NCBI GenBank assembly: GCA_900548355.1
Contig: URKR01000023.1
Span: forward strand, 1-29,568
Source: an uncultured Oscillospiraceae bacterium
Lineage (GTDB): Bacteria > Bacillota > Clostridia > Oscillospirales > Ruminococcaceae
Direction of reading: 5' to 3'
Length of the DNA: 29,568 bases
In this document: positions 1-7,795 of the stretch, piece by piece
Layout: each line of letters begins with the position of its first letter
Position numbering within the stretch: the first letter of the stretch is position 1
Notes under the pieces: generated by a model
The model's database searches: none
The model's input: only the letters and a program-made list of their open reading frames with translations
Told to the model about the DNA's origin: nothing
Made by a program: the position numbers and the translations under genes

Positions 1-66
1 CGGGAAGCAGTCGCGGCTTACCGCCACGATGCCCAGTTTCACTTGCGGGATGTTTGCAGATTTCAT
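1..66 (-). CDS. L-fucose/L-arabinose isomerase-like protein, N-terminus only (runs off left edge)
   Basis: Only the first 22 codons are inside the window. They read MKSANIPQVKLGIVAVSRDC followed by FP. This opening resembles the beginning of FucI-like isomerases of Firmicutes, as I recall the family. The ATG at 66 is preceded by a good GGAGG ribosome site. It is the third gene of a leftward set after xylulokinase and the DUF4867 gene, 25 bases behind the latter. Family members interconvert aldoses and ketoses. Next to a xylulokinase this enzyme could supply the ketose (inference). No XylA-type xylose isomerase is visible in the window. The call rests on 22 residues. Confidence 0.65.
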   Translation of the reverse strand, partial: MKSANIPQVKLGIVAVSRDCFP

Positions 67-91
67 AGTGCATTCCTCCGTTTTTGTGGGT

Positions 92-733
92 TTACAGGTC
101 ATTCGCGATGTCGATATTCACACCCGTCAGGACGGCAGCTGCGCCCTGACCGGCTTCGGCGGAATCGGGATGGGCCAGCAGCCATTTGTTGCATGCCCAC
201 AACCAGGCATCGTCGCCGCCGCGCGGCGCCAGCGCAGGTTTGGCCGTGTTGGTGCCGGCCGGCAGCGCCACCATCACCCGGAACCCCTTGGCGGGGTCGG
301 TATGGCAGGGGGCGTAATGCAGCGTTGTGGCATAGACTTCGACAAGGACGCCGGCCGGCACCCGGAAGGCCTTGACCTTGCCGGTGTCGAGCTTGCCGCC
401 TTCGATATCGTCTTCGCGGGCCAGCAGAAGGATGAAATCCTCGGTGCCAAGGTTGAATTCGCTGTCACGGTGGTATTCCAGGCAGTTGAGCTTGGTGTTG
501 TGGCCGTTGCACCAGCCGAACTGAACCGGCATGCCGCCATACAGGGACACGCCCAGCGCGGCGGCTTCGGGCAGGCTTTGCAGCGCCTTTTCTTCCGGCA
601 CATAGTCGGTGGCTTCGGGCAGGGGGGTGTGGGCGTTGAGCGCTGCCACCAGGGCGGCGCATTCGGTTTCATAGCCGGTCACAACCCGCCCGTAAGGGGC
701 GAATTCCGACGCGGTAACAGGATAGATGGTCAT
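92..733 (-). CDS. DUF4867 family protein (cupin-like, sugar-cluster associated)
   Basis: This 213-residue protein has no signal peptide or membrane segment, so it is cytoplasmic. I recognise the DUF4867 type, small beta-rich proteins usually found beside FucI-like isomerases and sugar kinases. Conserved-looking positions include a GWCNGHN stretch near residue 73, LEYHRDSEFN near 84-93 and LHYAPCH near 138-144. The histidines and acids could line a cupin-type metal or sugar site (inference). The ATG at 733 has a GGAGG site seven bases upstream. The gene sits 35 bases after xylulokinase and 25 before the isomerase, so it is almost certainly co-transcribed with them. Its reaction is not established; an accessory role in pentose or fucose isomerisation is only a guess from context. 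Confidence 0.75.
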   Translation of the reverse strand: MTIYPVTASEFAPYGRVVTGYETECAALVAALNAHTPLPEATDYVPEEKALQSLPEAAALGVSLYGGMPVQFGWCNGHNTKLNCLEYHRDSEFNLGTEDFILLLAREDDIEGGKLDTGKVKAFRVPAGVLVEVYATTLHYAPCHTDPAKGFRVMVALPAGTNTAKPALAPRGGDDAWLWACNKWLLAHPDSAEAGQGAAAVLTGVNIDIANDL

Positions 734-768
734 GGCGGGTTCCTCCGTTTCAAATAGTGGGCGCTGGT

Positions 769-2253
769 TTACTGTGCCAGTTCCTTGAACAGTGGTTTGA
801 GGGTGGGGTAAATCTTCTTGAATTTCTGGTACCGCTCTTCATAGCGGGCGGTGATGGCCGGGTCGGGCTCAATGGTGCGGCTCACATGCACAAGCGCGTC
901 GGTGGCTTCCTGCACGGTGGCGTACCGGCCGCAGCAGACCATTGCCAGCAGCGCGCCGCCATAACCCGGGCCCTGCTCCGTAACCAGGATATCCAGCGGG
1001 ATGCCCAGCACGTTGGCCATAATGTTGCACCACAGCGGGCTCTTGGCGCCGCCGCCGCAGATGTTGGAACGAGGGATCTCCACCCCGAGGCTCCGGGCTA
1101 CCTCATAGCAGTCCCGGATAGCGAAGCTGACGCCTTCCAGCACGGCCTGGGTGATATCGGCGCGGGCAGTGTCCATGCTCAGGCCCACAAAGGTGCCGCG
1201 GGCATCGGTATCATTGATGGGGCTGCGCTCGCCCATCAGGTAGGGCAGGAAGAAGACATTGTTGCGGCCCAGGCGCTCCTCGTCAATGGGGGCCTGCTCG
1301 GCGTTATAGTCGGCGGCAGTCACCTTGAGGATGTCGTCCATCCACCACTTGTTGCAGGAAGCCGCCGAAAGCATGCAGCCCATCAGGTGCCAGCCGCCAT
1401 CCGCATGGGCAAAGGCGTGCAGGCCGTTGGTATCGTCCACGCCGAACTTTTTGCTGCTGATAAAGATGGTGCCGGAGGTTCCCAGGCTGATGTTGCAGCG
1501 GCCGTCCCCGACCGTGCCGGTGCCCACCGCCGCAGCGGCGTTGTCGCCGGCGCCGGCGCAGACCTTCACCGTTTCCGGCAGGCCCAGGGCGCGGGCCACT
1601 TCCGGCTGCAGGGTTCCCACCTGCTCCCAGCTTTCATACAGGTTCGCCAGCCAGGCAGGGTCCACGCCGCAGATCCGGCACATTTCCTCGCTCCAGCATT
1701 TGTGCTCCACATCCAGCAGCAGCATGCCCGAAGCGTCGGAATAATCGGTTGCATGGACGCCGGTCATCTTGTACACCAGATAATCTTTGGGCAGCATGAT
1801 CTTGCGGATTTTTGCGTAAAGATCAGGCTCGTTTTCCTTCATCCACAGGACTTTTGGCGCGGTGAAGCCGGCGAACGCGATGTTGCCGGTGCAGCGGCTG
1901 AGGGTTGCGCGGCCGATCTCGTTGTTGAGGTAGTCTGTCTCTTTGGCGGTGCGGCCGTCGTTCCAAAGGATGGCCGGGCGCAGGACAGCGTCGCCGGCAT
2001 CCAGGGCGACCAGGCCATGCATCTGCCCGCCAATGCCGATGCCTTCCACCTGGGCGGGGTCAAACCCCTGCAGCAGCATGGGGATGCCTTCCAGGCAGGC
2101 TTTCCACCAATCCGCGGGGTCCTGTTCGCTCCAGCCGGTGTGGGGCATGCTCAGGGGATATTCCCGGGTTACCTGATTGCAGACCTTACCTTCCTCATCC
2201 ACCAACAGGAATTTGCAGGCCGAGGTGCCAAGGTCAACGCCGATATACAACAT
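769..2253 (-). CDS. xylB: Xylulokinase (FGGY family)
   Basis: This 494-residue cytoplasmic sugar kinase phosphorylates D-xylulose to xylulose 5-phosphate with ATP, feeding the pentose phosphate pathway. The N-terminal phosphate loop reads GVDLGTSACKF (residues 5-15). The substrate-contact motif GGQMHGLV is at 75-82. The catalytic Asp is in GAGDNAAAAVG (Asp237). The FGGY C-terminal signature GGGAKSPLWCN lies near residue 415. Length and motif order match full-length XylB. An upstream in-frame start exists at 2355, but it lies above the promoter -35 box. The ATG at 2253, behind an AAAGGCGG site, gives the canonical N-terminus. It is first of the leftward set with DUF4867 and the isomerase, and divergent from a ROK regulator that probably controls it. 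A related FGGY pentulose kinase is the main alternative. Confidence 0.92.
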   Translation of the reverse strand: MLYIGVDLGTSACKFLLVDEEGKVCNQVTREYPLSMPHTGWSEQDPADWWKACLEGIPMLLQGFDPAQVEGIGIGGQMHGLVALDAGDAVLRPAILWNDGRTAKETDYLNNEIGRATLSRCTGNIAFAGFTAPKVLWMKENEPDLYAKIRKIMLPKDYLVYKMTGVHATDYSDASGMLLLDVEHKCWSEEMCRICGVDPAWLANLYESWEQVGTLQPEVARALGLPETVKVCAGAGDNAAAAVGTGTVGDGRCNISLGTSGTIFISSKKFGVDDTNGLHAFAHADGGWHLMGCMLSAASCNKWWMDDILKVTAADYNAEQAPIDEERLGRNNVFFLPYLMGERSPINDTDARGTFVGLSMDTARADITQAVLEGVSFAIRDCYEVARSLGVEIPRSNICGGGAKSPLWCNIMANVLGIPLDILVTEQGPGYGGALLAMVCCGRYATVQEATDALVHVSRTIEPDPAITARYEERYQKFKKIYPTLKPLFKELAQ

Positions 2254-2286
2254 GCAGATACCGCCTTTCGCTGTTCTTTTGTAAAG

Positions 2287-2304
2287 AACATTTATATAAG
2301 TGTT
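2287..2304. promoter_or_regulatory. Palindromic candidate operator in the xylB leader
   Basis: The 18-base element AACATTTATATAAGTGTT is an inverted repeat with 8 of 9 pairs matching. It begins just downstream of the xylB -10 box, where a bound repressor would block transcription. The adjacent divergent ROK gene is the obvious candidate regulator, but this is inference from position. Confidence 0.45.
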
Positions 2305-2310
2305 TTCTAT

Positions 2311-2339
2311 ATCATACTGTCTTGCGCGGGGAACGTCAA
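2311..2339 (-). promoter_or_regulatory. Sigma-A promoter of xylB
   Basis: On the minus strand TTGACG (2339-2334) and TATGAT (2316-2311) are separated by exactly 17 bases. Transcription would start near 2304, about 50 bases before the xylB ATG. Confidence 0.8.
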
Positions 2340-2343
2340 TATG

Positions 2344-2356
2344 CAAATTGCACAAA
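2344..2356 (-). promoter_or_regulatory. Copy 1 of the shared TTTGTGCAA motif
   Basis: The minus strand reads TTTGTGCAATTTG. The site ends five bases upstream of the xylB -35 box, a typical position for an activator. Similar copies lie at 19229-19241, 21832-21844 and 23115-23128. Confidence 0.4.
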
Positions 2357-2402
2357 ATTCAGTCGATTTTTGCGTCATTACCGACAAAGAGTTTGGAATT
2401 CG

Positions 2403-2431
2403 TTGACTTTTCCCGGCCGGAAGGCTATAGT
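2403..2431 (+). promoter_or_regulatory. Sigma-A promoter of the first ROK gene
   Basis: TTGACT (2403-2408) and TATAGT (2426-2431) are separated by 17 bases, about 50 bases before the ROK start codon. The string GCTATAGTGG around the -10 recurs at the promoter of the GH8 gene near 19465. Confidence 0.8.
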
Positions 2432-2481
2432 GGTAGTATATACTTCTTTGGACCACTTTTATTAAGTTTCTTGAGGTTTGT

Positions 2482-3618
2482 ATGGAAAAGTTAAATCAAA
2501 CCGCCACCGAACGGCGAAGGATCACCCGGAACCGGCTGTATCGTTATCTGTACGATGCGCCGCAGGGGCATTCCAAGCAGGAGATGGCGGATGACCTGGG
2601 GCTGAGCATGCCGACCGTGCACCAGAACCTGGCCGAACTGCTGCAGGCCGAACTTGTGCGCGCCAACGGGGTGCGCAGTTCCACCGGCGGCCGCCGGGCC
2701 ACCCAGATTGCGGTGGCCGAAAACGCCCGGTTTGCCCTGGGCATCTCGGTATCGGGGGACCATTTCCGCATCCTAGCCGCCAACCTGCGGCTGGAGGAGA
2801 TCGCCTACCGGCGTTCAGACCACCCCCGCACCGAAAGCCTGGCCGAGCTTGGCCGGCTGCTTGCCGCCGAGATCGAGCATTTTTTGACCGACTTCGGCCT
2901 GAACCGGGAAAAACTTCTGGGGGTTGGGATTGCGCTGCCCGCCATCCTGAACGCCGACCGCACCCGGCTGCTGACGGCCCCCACCCTGCACCTGCATGAT
3001 GCGGACCTACAGCCGCTGGCCAGCGCCATCCCCTACCCGGTGCAGGTGGACAACGACGCCACCAGCGGCGGTTACGCCGAATGGTTCGCCCAGAAGGAGA
3101 AAAGCAGCATGGCCTATCTTTCGCTGGAAGGCGGCGTGGGCGGCGCCGTGCTGCTGAACGGCACCCCTTACACCGGGGCCAACGGCCGCAGCGGTGAGTT
3201 CGGGCATATCTGCGTACAGCCCGGGGGGCTGCCCTGCCAGTGCGGCCAGCAGGGTTGTTTGGAGGCTTACTGTTCCTCTGCACGGATTTCCACCGACCTG
3301 GGGATCACGGTAGAGCAGTTTTTCACCGGCCTGGCCGCCGGCAACCTGGCTTACCGCACGCTGTGGGCCGATTACCTGCAGCACCTTTCGGTGGGGTTGG
3401 CCACCATCCGGATGACGCTGGACTGCAACATTGTGCTGGGGGGGTACCTGGCCCAATACCTGCCGCCCTACCTGCCTGAGCTGCGCCGGCTGACCGCCGG
3501 CCACGACCCGTTTGACAAAGGCGGCGCGCATTATGTACGGCTGTGCCATTATCCCAAACACGCGGTGTCGCTGGGGGTGGCGTTGCATTTTATCACACAG
3601 TTTATCGAGGCTTTGTAA
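2482..3618 (+). CDS. ROK family transcriptional regulator, XylR-like
   Basis: This 378-residue regulator has an N-terminal winged helix-turn-helix (about residues 15-62, with the recognition stretch GLSMPTVHQNLAELL). A ROK sugar-kinase-like domain follows. The ROK zinc site is complete: His242 in GEFGH, and Cys252, Cys254 and Cys259 in CQCGQQGC. VDNDATSGGYAEW (189-201) is the usual sugar-binding segment. XylR-type ROK proteins release DNA when xylose or a related sugar binds. Lying divergent from xylulokinase, it probably represses that set (inference). The ATG at 2482 has a GAGG site and a clear promoter. The AraC gene follows after 48 bases and may share the transcript. It is a distant paralogue of the ROK gene at 20653. 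Confidence 0.88.
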   Translation: MEKLNQTATERRRITRNRLYRYLYDAPQGHSKQEMADDLGLSMPTVHQNLAELLQAELVRANGVRSSTGGRRATQIAVAENARFALGISVSGDHFRILAANLRLEEIAYRRSDHPRTESLAELGRLLAAEIEHFLTDFGLNREKLLGVGIALPAILNADRTRLLTAPTLHLHDADLQPLASAIPYPVQVDNDATSGGYAEWFAQKEKSSMAYLSLEGGVGGAVLLNGTPYTGANGRSGEFGHICVQPGGLPCQCGQQGCLEAYCSSARISTDLGITVEQFFTGLAAGNLAYRTLWADYLQHLSVGLATIRMTLDCNIVLGGYLAQYLPPYLPELRRLTAGHDPFDKGGAHYVRLCHYPKHAVSLGVALHFITQFIEAL

Positions 3619-3666
3619 CGCAGACCGGGGCGCCCAGCAGGCGGCCCGCTTCAGGAGGGAAACGCC

Positions 3667-4533
3667 ATGATCGAGAAGCTCAACGGCACCACCGAAACGG
3701 TAGACTTTATGGTAAGCACCACCGTGCGGATGTACCACAACAACACGCCAGAGAATTTTCCGACCCACTGGCATCTGCCGGGGGAGATCATCTGCCCGAT
3801 TGAAAACAGTTACCAGACAAACATTGCCGGCCAGGACCTGACCCTGCTGCCCCATGACGTGCTGATCATTGCTTCCGGCGAACTGCACACCATCACGGCG
3901 CCGCCCACCGGGGAGAGATACATCCTCAACTTCAGCACCCCTTTTTTTGAGCAGTTTCAGGAATTTTCCCGCTTTTTCTCCACCCTGCACCCTTTCAAGC
4001 TGCTGCGCCACGCCGACGCCCCTGACCTGACCGACCAGCTGTTCGACCAGCTGGCCCAGATGGAAACCGAGTACTTCGGCCAGAACGACTTTCACGATTG
4101 CGAGATTGCCTCCCAGATGCTGCACTTTTTTGCGCTGATCGGGCGGCATTACCACCGGCTGGCCCAGCAGGTGCTTGCCACCCCCAAACAGCAGGAGCAG
4201 CAGGAGCGCTTTACCGAGCTGTGCAACTATATCAGTTCTCACTGCACCGAAAGCCTTTCCCTGGAAGACCTGGCAAACGAAGCGGGGTTCAGCAAATACC
4301 ACTTTGCCCGGCTTTTCAAGGAGATGACCGGCACCACCTGCCACAACTTCGTGCTGGGGCGGAGGATCATCTACGCCAAGAACCTGTTGATGGACTTTTC
4401 CCTGCCCATCACCGAAGTTGCGATGCGGGCCGGGTTCAATTCTCTGGCCACCTTCAACCGGATCTTCAAAGCCCAGATCGGCTGCACCCCCAGTGAGTTC
4501 CGCAAACTGGGCAGCAGTGTCTCTCTTTCCTGA
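3667..4533 (+). CDS. AraC family transcriptional regulator with cupin sensor domain
   Basis: The protein has 288 residues. An N-terminal cupin-like sensor (about 25-90) contains HWHLPGEI, residues 34-41, and GELHTI at 71-76. The C-terminal AraC DNA-binding domain holds two helix-turn-helices: LSLEDLANEAGFSKYHFARLF (197-217) and ITEVAMRAGFNSLATFNRIF (about 248-267). It ends with the family-typical IGCTPSEFRKL. Most such proteins activate sugar-use operons when a sugar binds the cupin. The ribosome site AGGAGG precedes the ATG. It follows the ROK gene by 48 bases. It faces the alpha-glucuronidase gene across a terminator, so it plausibly activates the xylan operon, perhaps through the TTTGTGCAA motif (inference). 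Confidence 0.88.
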   Translation: MIEKLNGTTETVDFMVSTTVRMYHNNTPENFPTHWHLPGEIICPIENSYQTNIAGQDLTLLPHDVLIIASGELHTITAPPTGERYILNFSTPFFEQFQEFSRFFSTLHPFKLLRHADAPDLTDQLFDQLAQMETEYFGQNDFHDCEIASQMLHFFALIGRHYHRLAQQVLATPKQQEQQERFTELCNYISSHCTESLSLEDLANEAGFSKYHFARLFKEMTGTTCHNFVLGRRIIYAKNLLMDFSLPITEVAMRAGFNSLATFNRIFKAQIGCTPSEFRKLGSSVSLS

Positions 4534-4558
4534 AAAAACGGCCCTGTTTGTGCAGGCC
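4533..4558 (-). terminator. Rho-independent terminator of the leftward xylan operon
   Basis: On the minus strand GGCCTG, loop CACAAA and CAGGGCC form a short stem with one bulged G, followed by G and six T residues. It ends the transcript that includes the alpha-glucuronidase gene. It overlaps the end of the AraC gene. Confidence 0.55.
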
Positions 4559-4563
4559 AGCCC

Positions 4564-4623
4564 GCAAACGGCAGCGCGGCGGCGCCCGGTGCTTTGGCAC
4601 CGCGGTGCCGCCGCGCTGTTTGC
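4564..4623. terminator. Large GC-rich hairpin between convergent genes
   Basis: GCAAAC at 4564 pairs with GTTTGC at 4618. Inside, AGCGCGGCGGC pairs perfectly with GCCGCCGCGCT, and a small inner hairpin GGTGC-TTTG-GCACC caps it. It lies between the AraC gene and the convergent alpha-glucuronidase gene and could stop transcription from both sides. No T-run follows on the plus strand. Confidence 0.6.
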
Positions 4624-4644
4624 TGTGGGTTGCCCGGCACGCCG

Positions 4645-6609
4645 TTACGGGTAAATCGTGCGGCCGTGGGCGTCAGGAATACCGGTTTTGCGGTAGAAAT
4701 AGGTGTTGATCACGTCCCGCCATTCGCAGGCATGTTCTTTTTGGTGGGCAAAGCGGGCTTCCAGCCGGGCGTAGACCACAGGGTCCAGATACGGCTTGAG
4801 CGCAACCACCTGCTCATAGAAGCGGGCCGCATCCTCAGCGCCTTCAAAATGGGTGTCATAGATATGCTGCAGCACCGTCTTGCCGCTGTGCAGCACATAC
4901 TGATAGGGCAGGTGATGGAAGAAGAGCACCACGTCGTCGGGGCAGGTATCCAGGTTGGCATACATATCGGCCAGCTCGGGCGCATACTGGTGGCAGTAAT
5001 CGCTGCCGGTAGGGGTACGGTCAATGCCGATCCCGTCAAAGGAGGCCCGGTGGTAGCAGCCCCAGCGGCTGTATTCATAGCCGTCCACATTGGGGCCGTA
5101 GTGGTAGTTCGGGTTGACCATCCAGCCCACGCCCAGCGGGGCGGTGTACTTTTCATAGGTGGGCCAGGACTGCATCAGGATCCGGTGCAGGGTGGTTTCC
5201 ACCGGTTCGTTGTTGCCAAAGGTCAGGCGCAGCCATTCATCGGCAATAACCGACGGGTCCAGGCCGGGGTCATAGCTGAGCCGGCCAAAGCCGTACAGGT
5301 TGGCGGCGGCCAGGTCATGGCCTGTCCAGTTTTCATCGTTCCCGGTGTTGGTCACGGCGGCCATGCCGTTGCCGGCACCGCGGATCAGCGCGGCCACGGT
5401 GCTGTCCTGCGGGCGGGTCTTCATATCAAAGTCCAGAATCTGGCGGAACCAGGGCATCAGATAGCAGACATGGCGCTGCTGGCCTGTGTATTCCTGGGCG
5501 ATCTGGAACTCCACCATAATGTGGGTGTGCTGCAGGCCGCCGATCAGCGGGGACACCGGTTCCCGCACCTGGAAGTCCATCGGGCCGTTCTTGATCTGCA
5601 GCGTGACGTTGTCGCGGAACTGACCGTCCAGCGGCATAAAGGCGTTGTAGCCGGCGCAGGCGCGGTCGGTTTTGGAATCCCGCCAATCCTGCTGGCAGTT
5701 GTAGACAAAGCAGCGCCAAATGATGTGCCCGCCGACAGGGGCCACCGCGTCCGCCAGCATGTTGGCGCCGTCTGCCTGGGTACGGCCATAGGTGAAGGGG
5801 CCGGGGCGGCCTTCACTGTCCGCCTTGACCAGGAACCCGCCCAGGCCGGGCAGGTTGGCCCAGACATCGGCGGCTTTTTCTTTCCACCAGGCAGCCACGG
5901 CCGGGTCGCAGGGGTCGCAGGTATCCATACCGCCCAGTTCAATCGGGGCCGCAAAGTTGATGCTGAGATACAGCTTGACGCCGTAGCCGCCCAGGATCTG
6001 CTGGTAACGGCGCAGCGGCTCGAAATAGCGGTCGGTAATCAGCCAGCTGGCGGCGTTTTTGACGTTGACATTGTTGATGACAATGCCGTTGATGCCCACC
6101 GAAGCCAGCATACGGGCATAGTCATGCAGGCGGTCTTCCTCCACCAGCACCTGGTTGTCCTTGAAAAAGAAAGAGTCGCCGGAGTAGCCGCGTTCAATGC
6201 TGCCGTCCATGTTGTCCCAATGGTTCAGCATGCGCAGTACATTGGCGGGGGCGGCAGTCTGGTCCATCTGCAGTTCCTGCCAGGGGCAGCCGGCGGTTTG
6301 CAGGGCGCGCAGAAGGGCAAACACGCCGTACAGCACCCCGACCTCGCTGCCGCCGGCAACGGTGCAGCGGCCCCGGGCGGCCGTCAGGCGGTAGCCTTCG
6401 GCGTGCAGGGCCGGGTCCACCGCCAGGGTAATATCCGCCTGTTCCGCGGTTTCCGCCAGCCGGGCGCCATACAAACCGGCCAGCCCGGTGGCCAGTTCGG
6501 CCTTGGCGTTGGCCAGGATCTCGCCGCCCGCAGGCGCACAGACGGTCAGTTGGTCACAAGCGGCGCCGGAAATTGCCGGGTAGGCCAACCAGCATTTGGT
6601 ATAAGCCAT
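4645..6609 (-). CDS. aguA: Alpha-glucuronidase, GH67
   Basis: This 654-residue enzyme has no signal peptide, so it acts inside the cell. GH67 enzymes remove 4-O-methylglucuronic acid from the non-reducing-end xylose of imported aldouronic acids. Family motifs are intact: HWDNMDGSIERGYSGDSFF (130-148), the general acid Glu266 in KADSEGRPGP, and the two base carboxylates Asp345 in NGPMDFQVREP and Glu367 in VEFQIAQEYTGQ. Length matches bacterial intracellular GH67. The ATG at 6609 follows a GGAGG site. It is the last gene of the leftward operon, 31 bases after the cysteine-desulfurase-like gene, and ends before a terminator. Identification is very secure. Confidence 0.96.
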   Translation of the reverse strand: MAYTKCWLAYPAISGAACDQLTVCAPAGGEILANAKAELATGLAGLYGARLAETAEQADITLAVDPALHAEGYRLTAARGRCTVAGGSEVGVLYGVFALLRALQTAGCPWQELQMDQTAAPANVLRMLNHWDNMDGSIERGYSGDSFFFKDNQVLVEEDRLHDYARMLASVGINGIVINNVNVKNAASWLITDRYFEPLRRYQQILGGYGVKLYLSINFAAPIELGGMDTCDPCDPAVAAWWKEKAADVWANLPGLGGFLVKADSEGRPGPFTYGRTQADGANMLADAVAPVGGHIIWRCFVYNCQQDWRDSKTDRACAGYNAFMPLDGQFRDNVTLQIKNGPMDFQVREPVSPLIGGLQHTHIMVEFQIAQEYTGQQRHVCYLMPWFRQILDFDMKTRPQDSTVAALIRGAGNGMAAVTNTGNDENWTGHDLAAANLYGFGRLSYDPGLDPSVIADEWLRLTFGNNEPVETTLHRILMQSWPTYEKYTAPLGVGWMVNPNYHYGPNVDGYEYSRWGCYHRASFDGIGIDRTPTGSDYCHQYAPELADMYANLDTCPDDVVLFFHHLPYQYVLHSGKTVLQHIYDTHFEGAEDAARFYEQVVALKPYLDPVVYARLEARFAHQKEHACEWRDVINTYFYRKTGIPDAHGRTIYP

Positions 6610-6640
6610 TCTTGATTACCTCCTTTTTTGGGTACACGGT

Positions 6641-7765
6641 TTAATCGGTATGCAGCAGGTTCAGCAGGCGGCGGGCGGCCTCGGCCCCATCGCCGGGGGC
6701 GTTGGCTGCGCCGAAGCTGAACCGCAGGGTACACAGGGCGTCCTCGGCTGCCTGGCCCCCCAGGGCCAGCAGCACATGGGACGGATGGGTGCGGCCGGTA
6801 TTGTCACAGGCCGCGCCGGGGGATACGCAGACCCCCGCCAGATCCAGCCGGTAGGTCATGTTCTGGCTGTCCTGGCCGGGCAAACCCACGCTGACCAGGC
6901 CGGGCAGGCCATCGGCCGTGCTGTTAAAGCGGGCGGCCGGCCAACCCTGCCGCAGGGTGCGGCAGAAATCAGCCGCCAACGCCCGTTTGGCCGCGGCGTT
7001 TTGGGCCCGGTGTTCACAGGCATCCTGCAGCGCCGCAGCCAGGCCCACAATCAGGGCCACCGGTTCGGTGCCGGGGCGCAGCCCCCCTTGCTGGTTGCCG
7101 CCGCCAAGCAGCGGGCGCAGCTGGCCGGGCTGGCGGGCATACAGAAAACCGATGCCCTGGGGCCCGCCGAATTTGTGGGCCGCCGCCGTAAGCAGCGCAA
7201 TGTTGTCCAGCGGCAGTTCAATCTGCCCCGCCGCCTGCACCGCATCCACATGCAGCGGCACGCCTTGGGCGGCGCACCGGGCGGCCAGGGCGGGGACATC
7301 CTGGATGGTGCCAACCTCGTTGTTGGCATATTGCAGGCTGACCAGCCGGGGCCGGCGGGCCAGGGCTTCATCCAGGGCGGCGGGGTCCACCCGGCCGGCG
7401 TGGTCCACCGGCAGGGTGCGCACCGGCACCCCCAGCGCCGCGCAGGCCCCGCTGACCGAATGGTGTTCGATCGCGGTGGTCACCACCTCCCGGCTGCCGG
7501 GGCCCGGGCGCGCAGCGCCGCTGTAAACGGCCCAGGTGTTGCCTTCACTGCCGCCGGAGGTGAAAAAGATCTGGTGCGGGGCGCACCCCAGGCAGCCGGC
7601 CACCTGCCGCCTGGCCTGTTCCACCGCACGACGGGCTTCCTGCCCGCTGCGGTAGAGCGCCGCCGGGTTTGCAAAGCGGTCCCGCAGCCAGGGCTGCATA
7701 GCCTGCCAGGCCAAAGGGGACAGCGGGGTGGTAGCGGCATGGTCGGCGTAGATGATCGGCTCCAT
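6641..7765 (-). CDS. Cysteine desulfurase family aminotransferase (NifS/IscS-like)
   Basis: This 374-residue, PLP-dependent fold-type I enzyme would remove sulfur from cysteine to leave alanine. Numbering from the ATG at 7765, the N-terminal YADHAATTPLSP, the PLP-binding THK-like motif AAAHKFGGPQG (Lys198), TSGGSEGN and the sulfur-carrier loop SPGAACDNTG (Cys320) are all present. A TTG two codons earlier is possible, but the GAGGA site is better spaced for the ATG. It lies inside a xylan operon between a GH2 enzyme and alpha-glucuronidase, with no iscU, thiI or other sulfur gene beside it, which is odd. It could serve tRNA thiolation or Fe-S assembly and merely share the transcript, or act on another substrate. 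Confidence 0.88.
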   Translation of the reverse strand: MEPIIYADHAATTPLSPLAWQAMQPWLRDRFANPAALYRSGQEARRAVEQARRQVAGCLGCAPHQIFFTSGGSEGNTWAVYSGAARPGPGSREVVTTAIEHHSVSGACAALGVPVRTLPVDHAGRVDPAALDEALARRPRLVSLQYANNEVGTIQDVPALAARCAAQGVPLHVDAVQAAGQIELPLDNIALLTAAAHKFGGPQGIGFLYARQPGQLRPLLGGGNQQGGLRPGTEPVALIVGLAAALQDACEHRAQNAAAKRALAADFCRTLRQGWPAARFNSTADGLPGLVSVGLPGQDSQNMTYRLDLAGVCVSPGAACDNTGRTHPSHVLLALGGQAAEDALCTLRFSFGAANAPGDGAEAARRLLNLLHTD

Positions 7766-7795
7766 AAACAATCCTCAGGGAATCAAAATCAAAGA

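Noticed and set aside
757..2406. Long plus-strand frame opposite xylulokinase
   Set aside because: Shadow of xylB, whose FGGY and phosphate-loop motifs are unmistakable on the minus strand.
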